Positions 12,199-24,284 of a DNA stretch of 64,000 nucleotides are shown here, piece after piece. The notes beneath the pieces are model-generated. The model saw only the letters and a program-made list of their open reading frames with translations, was not told the DNA's origin and made no database searches. The stretch is from Kryptolebias marmoratus (Eukaryota > Chordata > Actinopteri > Cyprinodontiformes > Rivulidae). Location of the stretch: contig NC_051442.1 in assembly GCF_001649575.2 (NCBI RefSeq), positions 27,270,181-27,334,180 on the forward strand, given 5' to 3'. The stretch's first letter is position 1, and the number at the start of each line of letters is the position of its first letter. Made by a program: the position numbers and the translations under genes.

Positions 12199-12810
12199 TA
12201 ATAGTTAGTACCTTGTGACATCAGTCATAGAGCATGGAGTATGCAGAAAGAGGAAAAAGTCATTGTGCAGGCTAGGTTAAGGGCTAGTCAAATGAGAGTA
12301 CAGTGTGAAAGATTGTACTGTTAGCTAATAATAAACCTCTACACTTTTTCATGACACCATTTTTTTGCTGCTGTTTTCTCAACTGAATGACTGTGTTACT
12401 AAGCGAATGCATGTGTGCTGATATAGACCGTTAAACATTGCTGCTGAATGTATCAGTCTGCCTCATCAGCACATCTAGTTAGTCCAAAAGTTTACTCAAC
12501 TCCCAACAGACTGATGCACTCAGCAGCTTCAGCACCATCAGCATAAGTAAGTAGGTAAGTAAGTAAAAATGTATTTGTATAGCACATTTCAGCAGCAAGG
12601 CATTCAAAGTGCATAAACAGTCTAGGCTTCACATACATACATTTGTGTAGTAACACAGACATTGTTTAGTTTTGAAGAAAGCAGCAAACTAAACAAATGG
12701 TGTCATACAAAAGTGTGGAGGTTTAACATTAGCTAATGTAAGCATTTTCCCCACCAGTATGACTTTTTGGAGAATGTTTTATAAAACCCAAAAAACACTG
12801 GCCCTTATTT

Positions 12811-13713
12811 GGCTAGCCCAGGGGTCGGCAACCCAAAATGTTGAAAGAGCCATATTGGACCAAAAAACAAATGTGTCTGGAGCCACAAAAAATTAAAAGC
12901 CTTATATAAGCCTTATAATGAAGGCAACACATGCTGTATGTATCTATATTAGCCTATCTGATAGGCTAATACAATAGCCTGTCTGATAGGCTAATATAGC
13001 TGCTTCGGAGTAGGGCCAGCCGGCCGGCCCTGCTTCGTGGGCGGCGCAAGCTTAGCTCCTGGTCACTCATTGGTCGTGGGTGTGACCAGATGCAAGCATA
13101 AAGAGCGAAGGTAGGAATATAAACAACAGCGTTAGCTTACCCTGCAACGTTTATGCCGTCTGTCCCCCAGCTGAAGGCGCTGTAAAGCCTGAAATCTCCG
13201 GCGAATAACAGCTGTCCTNNNNNNNNNNNNNNNNNNNNNNNNNNNNNNNNNNNNNNNNNNNNNNNNNNNNNNNNNNNNNNNNNNNNNNNNNNNNNNNNNN
13301 NNNNNNNNNNNNNNNNNNNNNNNNNNNNNNNNNNNNNNNNNNNNNNNNNNNNNNNNNNNNNNNNNNNNNNNNNNNNNNNNNNNNNNNNNNNNNNNNNNNN
13401 NNNNNNNNNNNNNNNNNNNNNNNNNNNNNNNNNNGGCCCCGCCCCCCACAACACGAGGAGGCGTTCCTCAGCTACCGACCAAACTAGCCGGTGTGAACAC
13501 GATGCATTCTTTATCGAGCCGAGCCGAGTAGAGCAGGACTTCTGAATTAGAGCCCGTGTAAAAGAGGCATATATTAAAACAAAAAATATATTTCTCTCCC
13601 CCATCTTTTTCCTTTTTCAAACATTTTTTAAAAAGCTCCAGGGAGCTGCTAGGGCAGCGCCAAAGAGCCGCATGCGGCTCTAGAGCCGCGGGTTGCGGAT
13701 CCCCGGGCTAGCC
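12811..13713. mobile_element. hAT-like element, TSD GGCTAGCC
   Basis: The element starts CAGGGGTCGGCAACCC (12819) and ends GGGTTGCGGATCCCCG (13705), imperfect inverted ends of the well-known hAT 'CAGGGGTCGGCAA' class. Identical 8-bp duplications GGCTAGCC flank it (12811-12818 and 13706-13713). The middle holds an assembly gap, so any transposase content there is unknown; the visible parts are non-coding. Confidence 0.85.
13219..13434. other. Assembly gap (N)
   Basis: 216 N inside the hAT-like element; frames drawn across it are artefacts. Confidence 1.
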
Positions 13714-13803
13714 ATTAGTCTAGCATGGACAAATACTTTTGCCTCTTTCCCTGTACTTTAGGCTCTATGACTGATGCCACAGCTGATAAGGTACTAACTA
13801 TTG

Positions 13804-14264
13804 GTAAGTATCTGGCAAATATCAGCTACAAATGATTAGACAATCACTTCAAATCCCTGTTACTTTATGTGTGGGTAGGTTGGAAGAACGCCCCACAGCA
13901 CTGCAGTCAGAAAGCGAACACTTTATTGAATCTTTAGTGATTGTTTTGTGCAAAACTGAGTTATGTTAGATAGCAAGACAGCTCTGATGAAAAAAGGCAT
14001 TAGTGAGGATTTATGGTGGAGCAGATGGTCCCAGAATTCAAATGTGGCAGTTCCTGACTGCAACTGACAAGCTACCAATTTCTGACAACCACCCAGATTC
14101 AGAGAGCTGGAATTTTGAGAAAACATGTCTTTTGAAGTCAAAGCAAAAAATGCAGTTCTTAAGAATAATTATCAGTGACTGGATTTACTTGATTGGTTAT
14201 TTGATAATTATTTCTGTCTCTGAAGTGTTATCAACAGGGTGTTGATGTTGAGAAGGTGCACACG
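13804..14264. other. No gene recognised
   Basis: Nothing conserved seen between the foldback element and the family B copy. Confidence 0.4.
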
Positions 14265-14600
14265 CCAATGAAATACTTAAGTGGTATCTCACTGAACTGC
14301 AGCTGTTGGAAACTAGTTGGCAACTCAAAATTGTGGGAAAGTTGCTAGAAAATAGACTATTTTTCCATTGCAGTCTCACTGAACTCTGAGTGTTTGCAAC
14401 CAAGTGACCAATGAGTAGTGTGACTGTTTTGAATGGCCAGTTCTGAAAATCACAGCCTATTTTTTTATGCACGTTTTGGAAAACTGCATTCTTGGCCATG
14501 CACAATATTCTGTTGTCCACCTCCAGCCACATGATACCCATCGTATAAGTACCGTTCACCGACTAGTCACAGCCCAGTGTGATACCACCTTTAGCAAAAG
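14265..14600 (+). repeat. Dispersed repeat family B, copy
   Basis: The best-preserved family B copy: GGTATCTCACTGAACTG, GGCAACTCAAAATTGTG, GCAGTCTCACTGAACTC, GTTTGCAACCAAG, AAAACTGCATTCTTGGCC. It ends near GATACCACCTTTAGC, the complement of its own start, so the family may have short inverted ends. Confidence 0.65.
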
Positions 14601-16614
14601 AAGTGTCAAGATATTCTGATCTCTTTGTTTGCTGAGAGCCAACTAGAGCAGAAAAAACCAGTAGAAGTTAATAAAATTGTATGTAATGCAGCGCTGTGAG
14701 GGCAAGATGTCTTCAACCACCCAGAGAGTCTCCCCTCTTCTCCACTCACCTTTTTTGCACACACCATGATTTCAAAATACCAGGACACGCATGCTGACTT
14801 TCTTTCCTCTTACCTCAGCCTGTCTTTCTACCTCTCTGATGCTGTCAACTCCCTCAACTCATTACTCCCTCACCTCCTATCTGCCACCGGCTTCCAGTGC
14901 TCCACCTGTTCTCCCCTTTGTCTTGCTCCCTGCAGGTTGGCCCTCTGTTGATGTCAAGGTAGGCAGCGTGGTGAGTAATTCTCCCAGTGGTACAGGGCTC
15001 CTGACCTTTTGTTGCACCTGAAGAGGAGAGGGATTTTTCTCCCTCCTCAACAGCGTCACTCCTCATCAGTCGTGACGGCTCCTGGTGCATTCTGGGGTTT
15101 TGACCTGACTGGACTGCAAGGATAAAAACAAGAGGGAAGGTGGGTAGTAGAGGAGGGTGTGTGTGCTGTCATGACACAGAGTGTCAAGCCTGACCCCCCC
15201 AGGTGGCCTGTAGGCTGACAGCAGACAGACCTGCTATTTGTTGGCTGAAACACCTCTAAGGAAGATGTCAGGCAGCATCACAGCAGCTCATCACCTGCCC
15301 CTGAGGCCTCTCCATGCACTCCATTTTGCTTTTATGAACAGCCTGGTGTAGGATTGATAAACCATCCTTAACTGCTGTTTATTATGGGAAAGATGTCGGT
15401 TTAAAACTTATTTTTCAGAGAGCAAAATGGTGACATAAGTGTCTCCAACACTGTGCATACAGGGAAAACTAAGGGCACTGAAGAAGCACATTTTTGTCCC
15501 TCAGAGTAAAAATTAGACCTATGTACTTTCTAGCCTTGAATATTGGATCTAAAACTTACTATGTGTACCTTTTAAGAGGGCCTGAGAGGTACATTTATGT
15601 TCCCAAGTAGTAAAAGGTACATATATGCACCAAATATTTTTAAATGTTCAGATGCAATATCAGGAGACTGATTATTTTTTAAATGAAAAAGTCTAACTAT
15701 TTGTTTCAAAAGTTTTACTAAAAGTATCTTCTACCAAAAATCTATAGAACTGGGTCATTTTGAAACAAAAATTCGTGTGTAAATATGTTTTTTAAGGGTA
15801 CAAATCTGCCACGAGAGTTACAAGACTACTTCTAAACAGTATAAACTACAAGGGTTGCAAAGAGTACCCTGTACTGAGGTTACAAGAATAGTACAGTTAA
15901 GGGTACCACCACAGTAACAAGCCTTTGTACCCTGAAGATACAATTGAGTGCTTTTTTTCACTTCTTGATTCCATGTGTTGTTTGAGCTCTGTTGAGAAGC
16001 AGCAGTGTTGACAAGAAGAAGCAAATCATTTTTATAAGCAATAAAATTTATTGTGAAACAAAACTGTTTTTCTTGTTCAAATGATTAGTTGAATCAACAT
16101 TTTCCTGAAGATTTCAGGAGATTAGAGAGCTCATGGAAGAGAAGCAGAATTTGTTACTGTTCATGTGGCCCATGTGATGAAGGGAGTTTTTCTTTTTCGT
16201 AGTTTTATACAGAACCAACCAGCTGCTTCACTGGCTGATGGGTGGTGTTATTGGCCTAAATGAGACTGAGGTTAAAGGGAGTCTCCAGAACATCTTGCAA
16301 CATTCACAAGTTTATCAATTTCTTAATGTGAGTTGTAGAATTGCACAGTCCTGCCCCTTGAGTTTTAAATTAGTTCAAAAGATTAGTGCCACAAATTTTC
16401 ACTCAGATTGAAAAGTCATTGCAGGTGTCTGCAATACATCTTCAGAGTTCTACAGCTGTATTTTAACATCTGCAAGAGAGTTTTCCTCTGCAGAAAACAT
16501 TTGAGGCAAATGTCCAGGTCTAAAAACCACACTGATGATAAAATATTTACTGAAAAACTAGTACAAATCATCTGGGTATTATAGTTTCCTCCCAGAGACC
16601 AAAACCATCTATGT
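14601..16614. other. No gene recognised
   Basis: A C/T-rich stretch (14790-15060) gives short open frames on both strands without recognisable protein. Around 15560-15930 words like GGTACATATATGCACC and GGGTACC recur and suggest an old MITE, but no ends were defined. Confidence 0.4.
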
Positions 16615-16790
16615 TAAATAAACTGTCCCTAGGTGTGAGTGAGAGCATGAATGATTGTTGGCCTCCATGTGTGCCTGTTATGGATGGGAGACCTGTCCAG
16701 GGTGTCCCCCACTTCTCACACAGTGACTGCTGGAGACAGGTACCAGCTTCCCTGTGACCCGGAAAGAAAAAGAAAATGGATGGATCAATG
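16615..16790 (+). repeat. SINE-like repeat, 3' part, ending in ATGGATGG
   Basis: The phrases GTGAGTGAGAGCATGAATG, GAGACCTGTCCAGGGTG and GACTGCTGGAGACAGGTACC, followed by AAATGGATGGAT, match the fuller copy 29219-29554. This is a very common fish interspersed repeat with a GATG-type tail; I do not assign its tRNA origin. Confidence 0.75.
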
Positions 16791-16864
16791 GTATAAACCT
16801 GCCTATTTTGATTTCTTAAGTGTACTCCAGCAGATTATATCCTAAATGTGGTTCATGACAAAAG

Positions 16865-17090
16865 CAAAATAAGCAGAGGTGGACAATAAAAATGTACATG
16901 ACCAAGAATTTTTACAAGCCGTGCACACAAAAAGGCCAGGATTTTCAAGAACTGGGCAATCAAAATTTGAACCCATGGTTCACTGGTCACTTGGAGGCAA
17001 ATGAACCATTAGCCTATTTCCTCACAATTTTCAGTCACCAACTAATCTCCAACAGTCACAGCCACATGAGATACCACCTTTAATGCCAGC
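16865..17090 (-). repeat. Dispersed repeat family B, inverted copy
   Basis: Reverse complement shares AAAGGTGGTATCTCATG, TGACTGTTGGAGA, TTAGTTGGTGACT and GTGACCAGTGAACC with the 14265-14600 copy. Confidence 0.6.
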
Positions 17091-18049
17091 TGAGGCAGAG
17101 GTTAATGAAGCCGAGTTAGGACATTTCTTCAGCACTCCATCATTTGGTTGCATATTATTCTAAAACACGATTATAGGTTCTCATTTAGTGCATATGCAAA
17201 CTGCCCTCAAGTTAGGAAGATAGTCTTTAAATGCAGCTTAGGACAGTGGTAAAAGTGTGTTTTTTAATGTCCTCTGATTTACAGTCAAAGAGATCTGTTA
17301 TATATGGCACAGAATAAAACTCAAAACCCAAATAAAGGTGGATATGGAGGATCATCAGCTACAGTGCCGTTCCCACAGGGGTTAGCAAGACAGAGTGTAA
17401 GGCAATATAAAAATCAAATTAAAAAAAACAAGCCTTGTATTGGGGACCTGTGTCTTTTCTTCATTTTGGTGGATTTAACAAAAGCAAATTTTAGCAGATT
17501 TTCCAATTTTTTTTATTGAGCTTGAAAAATGAATTGTTCATTTTTTGATCAGAAAACAGGTTTATATACCTCTCCCATTAAAAAAACATGTCAGCAAGTC
17601 CTTTCCATACTACAGAGTGATTAGAGAAGCAGCACAAATGCTCTTGATTTCATACACTCAGCTGTGTAGGGGTGGGAATGTCAAAATTAGATGTTGGATA
17701 ACACTGCTGGTATAACAAGTGACAGTTCTCTTTTATCTTCATATTTTCAGGAGGGTCTTGGTTGTTGTACAAGCCTTTTGCTCCAGAATCCCATATTCTG
17801 TATGCTCCCTCAGTGACACCCCCTTTGTTCGTGGCAGGGGCTTTGTAGATATTTCAGTGCCTAAGGGGAGATTTTTTCTTGAAATATTGTTATTATTTCA
17901 AACAATGGAAAGAATGAAGGGACAGAAATGGGTCGCAAATGGATTATCTATATTGTGTTTGTTTTTTGACATGACTTTCATTGTGCTTTATATTTAGACC
18001 TTCCAAGGAAGCACTTCATCACTGTGCATTTAATCCAGTGCATTTGGTA
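17091..18049. other. No gene recognised
   Basis: AT-rich; no conserved coding sequence or repeat end recognised. Confidence 0.4.
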
Positions 18050-18144
18050 CATCTGTCTTCTCGGTCCAAAATATGAACATTTTGGTCCTCAAAGGAGTGT
18101 ACCAAAGGACCTAAATGTTCATATTTTGGACTGAGAAGACAGAT
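18050..18144. repeat. Near-perfect hairpin, about 39-bp arms
   Basis: Left arm 18050-18089 and right arm 18106-18144 are inverted copies with only a few mismatches (CATCTGTCTTCTCGGTCC... against ...GGACTGAGAAGACAGATG), separated by a 16-nt loop. The size suits a small foldback element or an expressed hairpin RNA. No flanking duplication was identified. Confidence 0.85.
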
Positions 18145-18419
18145 GGTTAGAGAGGGGGGTAAAGGAAGCCATCTATGTCAAAAGGGAGAAACCAACTTTA
18201 AACAGAGGAGGAGGTCTAAGATTCCAGCTTTCAACATATAATGGAGGTCTGATACCCAGTCAGTTTCACTCCAATCCACACCTGCACTCATGTGACAAGA
18301 GTGGCCCATCAGTGAGTCAGACAAACAAGGACCCTAACGAGCCTCTATTGTTAGGAGAGCGAGAACAATTTGCAAGCAGTCCATCTTACATCACATCTCA
18401 GCTTTAAAAGCTCAACTCC

Positions 18420-18515
18420 ACACTCTTTATTTCTGAATTGAGAAAGCTCCTCGGATGAGAAGCGAAACGTCTTCAACTACAGAATAGAAGTCCAGTTGTT
18501 TTTGTTTTTAACCTT
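18420..18515 (+). repeat. Fragment of a common retroelement end (Penelope-like?)
   Basis: GAGAAAGCTCCTCGGATGAG, AAGCGAAACGTCTTCAAC and AAGTCCAGTTG form a motif very widespread in fish repeats. I associate it, without certainty, with Penelope-like retroelement termini. The GGATGAG...CGAAACGTC part resembles a decayed hammerhead ribozyme core, which such termini are known to carry. Confidence 0.4.
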
Positions 18516-19170
18516 TTTTGAATTTACCATGGCCTGGATGACTGAGAATCTACACCAGCATATTAGCTGTGAGGCTGAACCACTTTAGGAGGTGAAATTA
18601 AAGCAGACCCTGCTGAACAGCAGATGTTTTAAGGTAAAGTGTAAAGAAAACACCAAATGCCTACTACTTACAACACATGAAGTTTCCTGTTAATTCATCC
18701 AGTAAATTCTGAACAAAATAAGCATCATTTGACTACAGTGGCATTCACCCACTCACAACTGACTAAAGGATGAAAACAATATGAAAAGCTGCAAAAAAGT
18801 GCAATAGTGTTTAAGATAGTTTACATGTATTTCTTATTTTAAAGCAACCCCAAAACTTCAGAGTTAAAAAAGAAGTCTAATTAAATTATTTTTGTAATGT
18901 TTTAATTAATGAATCTCTGTGAGGGTTAAATTAATTCCTCCTGGGACTTTATCCATCTGAGAGTTTGTTTATAATAAATAGCACACAATCTGATTCAGAA
19001 CCTGGACTTACCTTACTCTTCAGGATGTTTATGTCCCATTAGTTCTTCCTTTAAAGGCACTTAAGTAAAAAATGTTAATGTTATTCTGCATTTTAATGAT
19101 ACATTGCTGCTTCTGGTGTTTGAATTTGTGTATTATTGATGTTAAACAAACTCTCAATTCTGTAAACAGA
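18516..19170. other. No gene recognised
   Basis: AT-rich, nothing conserved seen. Confidence 0.4.
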
Positions 19171-19246
19171 TGGTAAATGAACTGTACATATACAGCACCT
19201 TTCTGGCCAACCAGACTACTTAAAGGTCTTTACAACACAATAAGTG

Positions 19247-20262
19247 TGTGAGGATCTGGAGTTTTTGTCCCCGCCCTGCTGGCGTGGTCATGAACGCTCC
19301 CCTCACAGCTGCAACTAATTCCCCTGAAGAGCAGCACCTGGTATTTAAGGCTTCGGCTGGTTCTTGGTCTTTACTGGAGCGCCTTCTGGGTCAGGATCTC
19401 AGCCACTGATTCTGACACTAAGCTCACGGCTAAGCTAACCTTTGTTTTTGTCCCTGCTTTGCTTCAGGTTGGCTAATCTTCCTATGGTGAACCCTGTCTG
19501 TCTGGAACCACTGTCTAACTTATCTGAAAGGACTTACCTTGTGCTGGATCTCTGTTGCTCCTCTCCTGAATTGTCTCCTGTTGCCCTGCTTCGCTTCCAC
19601 GCCACGTCATCCTCTCGGACCTGTAAGAAAACAGACTCTCATTAATCTTGCATATCAACCAGTCAAGTGCCACTAAGTACCCGAGACTCACCTTGCTCCT
19701 TGTTACGACCCAGCTCAGCTAGGGAAAGGGGAAGCAACATTTAAACAACCCAGATGTTACAGGTTTGACAGTTAGGGATTTATTGTTTTGGTAAAAATAA
19801 AAATAACATAACAAAACAACTACAATCTAAAGCTAGGGGATTACAACCAGAATCCACAAAGCATTCAGAGTGATAAACAAAAGAACTTAATTAAACAAAA
19901 TAGACTTTAAGTCCAAGTTAACCAGAGTTAAACAAAACACAAACTACAAATCTCTACTGGAGTTACAACAGAAAAACCCATGGGGACAAAAGTTAGCAAA
20001 GCTATTACAGCTGACAACAAGCTAACAAAGACACAGCGGTCTAACACCTGACAAAGTGGCAAGCTGTCTGAACAAACAATTCAAATCAGCCGCGCCTTCT
20101 CCCAGGAAGTCCAGGATTAAAAAGGGAGGCCTCCTGTTTGCCATTTTTGATCCTCCTGGTTGCGGCACTGTACAATATATCACCACCTGTAAATAAACTC
20201 ACTTACCTTTTTGAATTACGTTTCCAGTACCACTCCTACGACACTATTCCTGGTTTATGTCA
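19247..20262 (+). mobile_element. Solo LTR, probable Ty3/gypsy, TSD AAGTG, interrupted
   Basis: It begins TGTGAGGATCTGG and ends TTTATGTCA, flanked by AAGTG at 19242-19246 and 20263-20267. It is related along its length to the LTR 31444-32037 (GTATTTAAGGCTTCGGCTGG, CCCGAGACTCACCTTGCTCC, CACCTGTAAATAAA). A 430-bp insertion at 19701-20130 splits it. TATTTAA at 19342 is followed 31 nt later by ACTGGAGC, the position of the start motif in the gypsy element 38138-42768. Confidence 0.85.
19701..20130 (-). mobile_element. LTR-like insertion nested in the solo LTR
   Basis: Compared with the uninterrupted LTR at 31444, the homology stops after CACCTTGCTCCT and resumes at CTCCTGTTTGCCA. The inserted piece, read on the - strand, has AATAAA about 80 nt before a terminal GGTCGTAACA and a TTTTTAA near its other end, as in a truncated LTR. 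CTCCT occurs on both sides (19696-19700, 20131-20135), but the reference LTR also has this word doubled, so it is weak evidence of a target duplication. Confidence 0.6.
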
Positions 20263-20524
20263 AAGTGTCCTCATTCACCCATCAATACACACATTCCTAC
20301 ACAACTCTACTGAATCTCTACAAAGCTAATCTGAATAAATCATTCTACAGAGTCGAATCAGTGCTTGAAATTACATTCATACACCAATGGGGCACATTGG
20401 AGGCAACAAGGGGTTCAGCATCTTGCTCAGGGACACTTCGACACGTGACACCTGCCAGGAATTAAACCTCCAACTCTCTCACTGGAGAGACAACTGCTCT
20501 AACCACTGATCCACAGACACACCC

Positions 20525-21125
20525 AAGAGACAACCTTCTATTAATTTGTTTCATTCATTAATTAATTTATTAATTAATTTATTTTACATTTGTAATACTT
20601 TTTAACATACGATTTCTTTTCTCTTTTTCATCATTAAACATTCCTTTGCAGTGACTTAAGCAAAACAATCAAAACGTTTCATTTCAAAATAAAAACAGGA
20701 AAAGTTGTTTCAGTTAACATGGAAGTAAGAGAATGGTCAATGGTTAAAACTGACAGAACTTCAGACAAAAGTATCTTTCAAAAGTCTAAAAACAAAACAT
20801 CTTGCTGCTATTGGGCTCCTGTGCAGCAAATAAAATGATTCACTTGCGCTAATTAACAACAAATGCTGTGTATAAACCCTAATGCTGAAATACATTTTTG
20901 ATTGAAGGAAGAAATTATTCTTTCTTTCAAACACTAAACTCTTAACATCAAGCTGATTAGTTGTGGGGCTTTGCAAACACCAGTATGTATTATAATTACC
21001 ATTGCTTATTTATTTGAATTATTTTTACATCAAAGGCTGGCCTCTACAGTCTGCTCAGAAAAATTTTGGCCACTGAGAAAATTTTGTTGGTGACCCCTGA
21101 CATAAACACACAAAAGCATCAACTG
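20525..21125. other. No gene recognised
   Basis: AT-rich with an ATTAATTTATTAATTAATTTATT stretch near 20560. Confidence 0.4.
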
Positions 21126-21129
21126 TCCA

Positions 21130-21300
21130 TGGACACACTCATTTTCTTTACCCGCTTCTCCATTCCGGGTCACAGGGAGCTGGTGCCTATCTCCAGCAGT
21201 AACTGTGCAAGAGGCAGGGGTGTACACTCTCTCACCTAATTGCAATTTAGAACCTCCAATTAACTTAACATGCATGTTTGTTATTCTAAGAGGAAACCAA
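21130..21300 (-). repeat. SINE-like repeat, inverted copy
   Basis: The reverse complement carries the words of the 29219-29554 repeat in order (GTACTTTGG, CATGCATGTT, GAGATAGGCACCAGCTCCC, GGGTAAAG), without the 5' half. Confidence 0.65.
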
Positions 21301-24284
21301 AGTACCCAGAGAACATCAGCTTCAGTGGTTTGGGTCGTATTCAGTATTTAAGATAGCATAAAACAGGACTGTCAATAACTCACGGCCACATTGGTACTGG
21401 GGATTCTCCAGTGTTTGTCCTTTATTACTGACATTTTATCAGCGTTTAAAGTCTTTTGGATTGTTGTTGCTCTGTCATTACTTTGAATTGAGGTGGAGGA
21501 AAATATGAGCTCTGATATTGTTCATATAATTGTCAGAAAATATTTTGTGCACCCAACTAACCAATCTAAAGAAACGTTTCTGTTCCTTCTCCCACTAAAT
21601 CAATTAGCCCAGATCCACAAAATGGACATGAAGGCTGAAATAAAGATAACATACCTCACTGGGTGTTCTTTATTACATCATAAAATTAAAGATTTATAAT
21701 AAATTGTTGATATTTATTGGCACTTTTACATAGGACAAAGGAACAGAACAAATTCTTGCGTTCAGGGAAAAATATGTAATGTTTATACTTTCTTTGATAA
21801 CATTTAAACTCTGAACTATGCAAGTCTTTATGAGTCCTTTCTATATTTGTGGAAAATTATTCATATAAGTATATGAAGTGTATAAGTGTATGAAATAACA
21901 AAACATAAACTTGGAAGATAAAAGTCATGTGGCTAACACTGTAGTAAAGATATCTATACAAAAGCGGTGACTGATGTGTAACCAGTTGAAAAGTAAAAAT
22001 ATGAAAAGTCCAAAGACACAATTTAGACTTCCTCTTTAGCACTTTTCAGCAGGTAGAGAATCAAACTGGTAAACAAAATGGAGTAAAACAGAATCATTTT
22101 GTCAGACTCCAGGAAGTTATTAAAAACAGTAAAACAAATATGAATAGTAAGAAGAATACAGACGTTACACTGGATAATTTAAACAAATGGAACTTAAAGT
22201 TAAATAAAACACTGAGGTCATACTGTATTGCTCTTCTTATTTATCCCTCAATTTGTATGCCTTCGTCTTGTACACTGAATGACACCTGACCAGTTAACAG
22301 CAAGTCTGTTTGCCTAAAATTCATATGAGGATGTTGGATATCTCAACTTTTACATATCACAGAAACAAAGCAAAAAAAAAAAAAAGGAAAGAAATTTATC
22401 CACAACAATCTACCAGTCGGAATCAATCAGTAGTGTGCCTGATTGTGCTTTGAGAAATTGTAAAGCATCTGCAGTATCTGCAGGAGTAAAGACAAATATA
22501 ATCAGGTTGTTATTAGATTGGCTGCTGGATATCCTCTGCAGTACTTGTCTCTTGCAGTTAGTGCTATGTTCTTCCTGAGGGTTATGCACCTCCACGAGGT
22601 TTATGTAAGTGTTACTAGTTTACCTGTACATTGATATTATTGCAGCTTAGTTGCTTTGTTCACAAACACACACAAGTTTGTACTTCTATAGTTATTGGTA
22701 CATTATATTGACTTCCATTCATTTCTGTAGCCTAACTTTGACCTTAACCTTACACCTAAACTCAACTCACACCTTAGTACCTTAATCAGTAATATGGCAA
22801 GCTTTTTGTATATTTATTCAATACTGCTGATATCAAGTGTATTTTTTCCACACTAGCACTCAGCTAGAAGAAAAGCTAGGTTTATTTATTTTGAATCTTC
22901 ACAGTGGGAGATATGCTTCAGTTCTGTGTTGCTTTTCATTTTGCAAGTTGTGGTCAAAATAACTGAAAAAAAACACTCATTTTATTTTTTAGTTTGTTTT
23001 TTTAAAGATTACTTTCTAGAATTTTTTTTAACTATTTTTTTAAAACATGACCTGTGCGTTACTGTTTACAGTTTGGATAAAATATGACTTTATTTCATAG
23101 TGAAGTTATCAGCGGACAAATCTTCCTGTGCTTCTGGGACAATTGTCTTTAAAAAAATCCCTAGGGTTTGGCTTTTTTTTCTCTTTCCTGTTGTAGCAAA
23201 TCAAATTGTGACTTAGACATACTGTTATACAGCTAATGCCCACAGGGCAGCCAAAATCTAAATAAAATAGACTAGTTGTTTCAGAGAGTTGTTCTTTTTA
23301 GATACTGTGGAGTGGTATCTTTGGTGCTGTTCTCACAGCATAATCCTTGTAGATGTAGGAGTCTGTCTTTGTTAAAGGAAAGGTTCAGCCATTTTGAAGT
23401 GGGGTTCTGTGCAAAGGCTATAAACAGTTAAAATCTAACCTGCTTTTCAATGGTCTCAGTTTGAAGAAGTACAGTTTAATTCTGACAGGACCCATAAGCA
23501 AACTGCTAGTCTGACTGGGACCAAGACAAAAGGACATTGCTGCCATCTTAAAACAACTAATCTCAAAAACTGCATAGCAGTTTATGTGAAAGTTTAAAAA
23601 AAAAAAACCTTTATCAGTTTCACATTAGTTGTTTACTTTACATGGAATTCTATGGTTATTTGTAAGCAGCACCAGTGATAGCAGCAGCTAACCGTAGTGC
23701 AGTCTGGGGCATTTCCATCAAGATTTCAATACTTCGGCTAGAATATTTGCGTCATGGGAAATTAACAGCAATGTAAAGTTTTATACAATAGTGCTCACGC
23801 TGTAAAATATTTGAGACTGGTGGAATTGATCTACCTGGCTTTAGTCATTAGCTTATCAGGTATTTACAACAGGTTTGAAAAAAACCTGTTTCTAACTTTT
23901 TCACAGTTATCCCTTTGAAGTCCCACACTGGGTGTAAAGCGTGTTACTCCTGAAAATGGAAAAAGGATGAATCCACTTTGTTTTAGCGGCTGTAAAATGT
24001 TTAAAAGCATTCACTTTATTGCAAAAACACAGTAGAAGATAATAAACATTGTAAGCCTAACAACTGGAAGCATGTTAATAAATTCACATAAATTAAAATT
24101 TTAAATTTAAAATGATTTTTTTTCTGAACACTTCAACATCCACATATTCTACATTTTGTCTCATTATTAAATTTAGCTGTTATATGAAAAGCCAAACATG
24201 CCCCAAATAATTTCACTCATCATAGGAATAATTTTGCTCTGTGTTTAATATTTTTTTTAAAAGTAGATAAATTCTAATAAATTA
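21301..24284. other. No gene recognised
   Basis: About 3 kb of AT-rich sequence with short frames only. No conserved exon, RNA gene or complete transposon was identified. Confidence 0.4.

Larger units (their letters stand above)
12199..13803. repeat. Long foldback (inverted-repeat) element, split by a hAT insertion
   Basis: The left arm (about 12199-12460) matches the reverse complement of 12640-12810 plus 13714-13803. Matching blocks include AATAGTTAGTACCTT / AAGGTACTAACTATT, CATCAGTCATAGAGC / GCTCTATGACTGATG, CACTTTTTCATGACACCAT / ATGGTGTCATACAAAAGTG, and a centre GCTGCTGAATGTATCAGTCTG / CAGACTGATGCACTCAGCAGC. The right arm is interrupted by the hAT-like element 12819-13705. No coding region is seen; it fits a foldback-type or long-TIR MITE. 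Confidence 0.8.
19171..20520 (+). repeat. Common teleost interspersed repeat, split by an LTR
   Basis: The left part (AAATGAACTGTACATATACAGCACC ... CTTTACAACACAATAAGTG) resumes after the LTR with TCCTCATTCACCCATC, then GGACACTTCGACACG and ends near CTAACCACTGATCCAC. The same order of words occurs at 56430-56690, which has no LTR. This shows that the 19247-20262 LTR inserted into this older repeat. Confidence 0.75.

Noticed and set aside
14766..15090. Overlapping frames on both strands in a C/T-rich region
   Set aside because: Short, no conserved domain, and explained by base composition.
19696..20135. Confident CTCCT target duplication for the inner LTR-like insert
   Set aside because: The uninterrupted reference LTR at 31444 already has CTCCT doubled at this site, so the repeat may predate the insertion.
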